Shown here: positions 4,479-5,828 of the stretch, piece by piece
Layout: every line of letters starts with the position of its first letter
Position numbering within the stretch: position 1 is the first letter of the stretch
Source: an uncultured Fibrobacterota bacterium
GTDB lineage: Bacteria > Fibrobacterota > Chitinivibrionia > Chitinivibrionales > CAIOZP01
Direction: 5' to 3'
Assembly (NCBI GenBank): GCA_903862805.1
Contig: CAIOZP010000696.1
Span: forward strand, 1 to 5,828
DNA length: 5,828 nucleotides
Translations under genes and position numbers: made by a program
The notes under the pieces: generated by a model
What the model saw: the letters and a program-made list of their open reading frames with translations, nothing else
What the model was told of the DNA's origin: nothing
Database searches by the model: none

Positions 4479-5597
4479 ATGATGCGACGCAGTAATTCCA
4501 ACTATCAACAATCGGCAGGATGCCTGAACCTTCTGCCGGTGATCCTTACGTTATCAATGGCTGTTCATTCCGACGCAGTTGACCGGAACATCGCTCCAGG
4601 CTACCGCATATTATCGACACTGCATACACCATACGAACTTCTCGACAAATGTCTGCCTTCACGCAGTACCGCGCCTGTAACACTGAGCGGTTCAGTTGCA
4701 GATGAAATCAAGGCATCTCTCAAGACGCTCAAAATCGACAATCCACAATTCATAGAAAGCTATGATCGACAGTCACGGTTTCGGCTTGAACTTTCGGGAA
4801 ACGACATTGACGACCGTACCCGCGAAATGGTTTCTGGAATACTCAATCCGGCGGCAATGACCGAAGCCGTATTCGGATCTGTTCTGCGCTACGGCAGTCC
4901 CGACAAACTCGCTGCAATGCAAAACGAAACTGAAGCGCAACTGAGTTTCACGTCAAGTGGCGATACTGTTTTTGCGAAGGCAAGCCTGCTTCCAAAAGGT
5001 TCACGTTTCAGCTACGAATGGAACGACATCGGCATAGGTACAACAGAAAACTGGCTCACTTCACTTTCGGTAACTGCCGATACTGCAAGACATCTTGCCC
5101 GTGAAATTGTCTGCATGAAAGCCGAGAAGACATCACGCTCCGATTCCCTTTCGTCAAGCAGAACCTCGCTGTACAGATACCTAATCGGATACACGGCAAT
5201 CGGCCAATACATCCTTCCATCAAACCTCGAACTGTCGATAGACTACAAGCCGGTTCTTTCGATCAACTCCAGCTATCGCACCGAAAACGGGTATGTTGTA
5301 CTTGACAAAAGGGTAATCAGCTGCTTTCTCAAAGACGGAAGCGCTGCGCAGCTTTCTGCATCATACGGTTCCTACAGTTTCAAAGGCGAAAACGATAGAA
5401 ACAGCACTACCGGCAATGACTACGGGAAAGCTGTGGCGGATGCATCGAACTACACCCGCAAAGCCGCCGATGCGATTAACAAAGGCGACATCGCAAAGGC
5501 CGTCCAGATTTACCGCTCAATTGTCCGAAACTATCCCGGAACCCCGCAGGCCGTCGAATCGGCGAAACTTCTTGATGGAATACCCAAGGGATTTTGA
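4479..5597 (+). CDS. Secreted protein of unknown function with C-terminal TPR-like repeat
   Basis: 372 residues. The N-terminus has two arginines (MMRR), a polar stretch, then a hydrophobic segment LNLLPVILTLSMA (about 16-28) and a possible cleavage site after SDA, so export is likely. The middle (about 40-310) is not a family I recognise. It is rich in Ser/Thr, with alternating strand-like parts such as GSRFSYEWNDIGIG and LELSIDYKPVLSI, which suggest a beta-rich periplasmic or surface domain. The last 50 residues (AADAINKGDIAKAVQIYRSIVRNYPGTPQAVESAKLL) form one TPR-like helix pair plus a third helix, as in outer-membrane assembly or cell-envelope proteins. No ribosome site is seen before the ATG at 4479 (a second ATG follows at 4482). 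The frame is open further upstream but contains no start codon, so the start is only moderately sure. CATAAT at 4475-4480 overlaps the start and I do not call it a promoter. Confidence 0.78.
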   Translation: MMRRSNSNYQQSAGCLNLLPVILTLSMAVHSDAVDRNIAPGYRILSTLHTPYELLDKCLPSRSTAPVTLSGSVADEIKASLKTLKIDNPQFIESYDRQSRFRLELSGNDIDDRTREMVSGILNPAAMTEAVFGSVLRYGSPDKLAAMQNETEAQLSFTSSGDTVFAKASLLPKGSRFSYEWNDIGIGTTENWLTSLSVTADTARHLAREIVCMKAEKTSRSDSLSSSRTSLYRYLIGYTAIGQYILPSNLELSIDYKPVLSINSSYRTENGYVVLDKRVISCFLKDGSAAQLSASYGSYSFKGENDRNSTTGNDYGKAVADASNYTRKAADAINKGDIAKAVQIYRSIVRNYPGTPQAVESAKLLDGIPKGF

Positions 5598-5599
5598 CC

Positions 5600-5828
5600 A
5601 TGGATTTATCCGAAATCAAAATCCGCAAGGATGTTTTACGTAAGGGAAAAACCAACGCACGCGATTTATTGCCATTGATAGATCGTACGGAGTTTTCAGA
5701 CAGAATTTGCAAAACGATCATGACGTTTGATGAATGGGAAAAGGCAAAAGCAGTTCTGCTTTATTCCGCGATTCAATCGGAAGTCGATTTACGCCTGCTT
5801 GTAGAAAAAGCATTACTTGCCGATAAGA
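5600..5828 (+). CDS. 5-formyltetrahydrofolate cyclo-ligase, N-terminal part (runs off window)
   Basis: The first 76 codons are present and open to the window edge. The translation begins MDLSEIKIRKDVLRKG and continues with LYSAIQSEVDLRLLVEKAL (residues 55-73). This matches the family pattern: an N-terminal basic helix with R-x3-L, a Ser/Ile-rich helix (FSDRICKTI), WEKAKAVLLYS, then the SEVD-L region. The family (about 180-200 residues, 5-FTHF cyclo-ligase or MTHFS) converts 5-formyl-THF to 5,10-methenyl-THF using ATP; the catalytic C-terminal motifs lie outside the window. The ATG follows the stop of the TPR protein by 2 bases, and AAGGG at 5586-5590 is a suitable ribosome site, so the two genes are probably co-transcribed. 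Co-transcription does not by itself reveal the function of the upstream protein. Confidence 0.85.
   Translation, partial: MDLSEIKIRKDVLRKGKTNARDLLPLIDRTEFSDRICKTIMTFDEWEKAKAVLLYSAIQSEVDLRLLVEKALLADK

Noticed and set aside
1..5828. tRNA, rRNA, CRISPR array, insertion sequence or phage genes
   Set aside because: I saw no repeat array, transposase-like protein, terminal inverted repeats, or tRNA-like cloverleaf; the window is fully accounted for by ordinary genes and control regions.

Overview
This window comes from the chromosome of a Gram-negative bacterium. An outer-membrane porin-like protein with a cleavable signal peptide sits beside an exported thioredoxin. Iron-sulphur proteins are abundant, and the small cysteine-containing membrane families present (DUF6132 type and DUF2892/YgaP-TM type) are common in anaerobes or microaerophiles. 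Base composition is moderate (by eye slightly under half GC). I cannot name the phylum from the sequence alone; nothing phage-like, plasmid-like or transposon-like is visible.

Layout. Positions 1-168 hold no gene I can support. A porin-like gene on the minus strand (169-1263) is divergent from a compact plus-strand operon of six genes (1522-3948): cytoplasmic thioredoxin, exported thioredoxin, a short membrane-anchored NapH-like ferredoxin, a DUF6132-like small membrane protein, a 61-residue ferredoxin with an odd cysteine pattern, and a class I SAM-dependent methyltransferase. The first four genes are joined by 4-base ATGA overlaps, which argues for tight translational coupling. A strong bidirectional terminator hairpin (3975-4001) separates this operon from a convergent minus-strand gene for a 64-residue DUF2892-type membrane protein (4026-4220). 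Divergent from that is a secreted protein of unknown function with a C-terminal TPR-like helix pair (4479-5597), followed 2 bases later by the start of a 5-formyltetrahydrofolate cyclo-ligase gene that runs off the window (5600-5828).

The most interesting signal is regulatory. Both the thioredoxin/ferredoxin operon and the separately transcribed DUF2892 gene carry good sigma-54 (RpoN) -24/-12 promoters: TGGCAC-N5-TAGCT at 1462-1477 and TGGCGC-N5-TTGCA at 4300-4285 on the minus strand. Both also carry, about 75-85 bases further upstream and in the same orientation relative to the gene, a shared motif GTTGCAC-N2-ATGTTG (13 of 15 bases identical), followed by an inverted TGCAAC half-site. That is the expected architecture for an enhancer-binding protein site plus RpoN promoter. 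I infer that the two transcription units form one regulon, switched on together by an enhancer-binding protein that is not encoded here.

How the genes may work together (inference): the membrane ferredoxin and the small ferredoxin could carry electrons to or from a membrane site, with the two thioredoxins handling dithiol/disulphide chemistry on the cytoplasmic and outer faces. The two small Cys-containing membrane proteins could be partners in the membrane. The methyltransferase's substrate is unknown. The whole looks like a sigma-54-dependent thiol/Fe-S redox module whose physiological role is not evident from the sequence.
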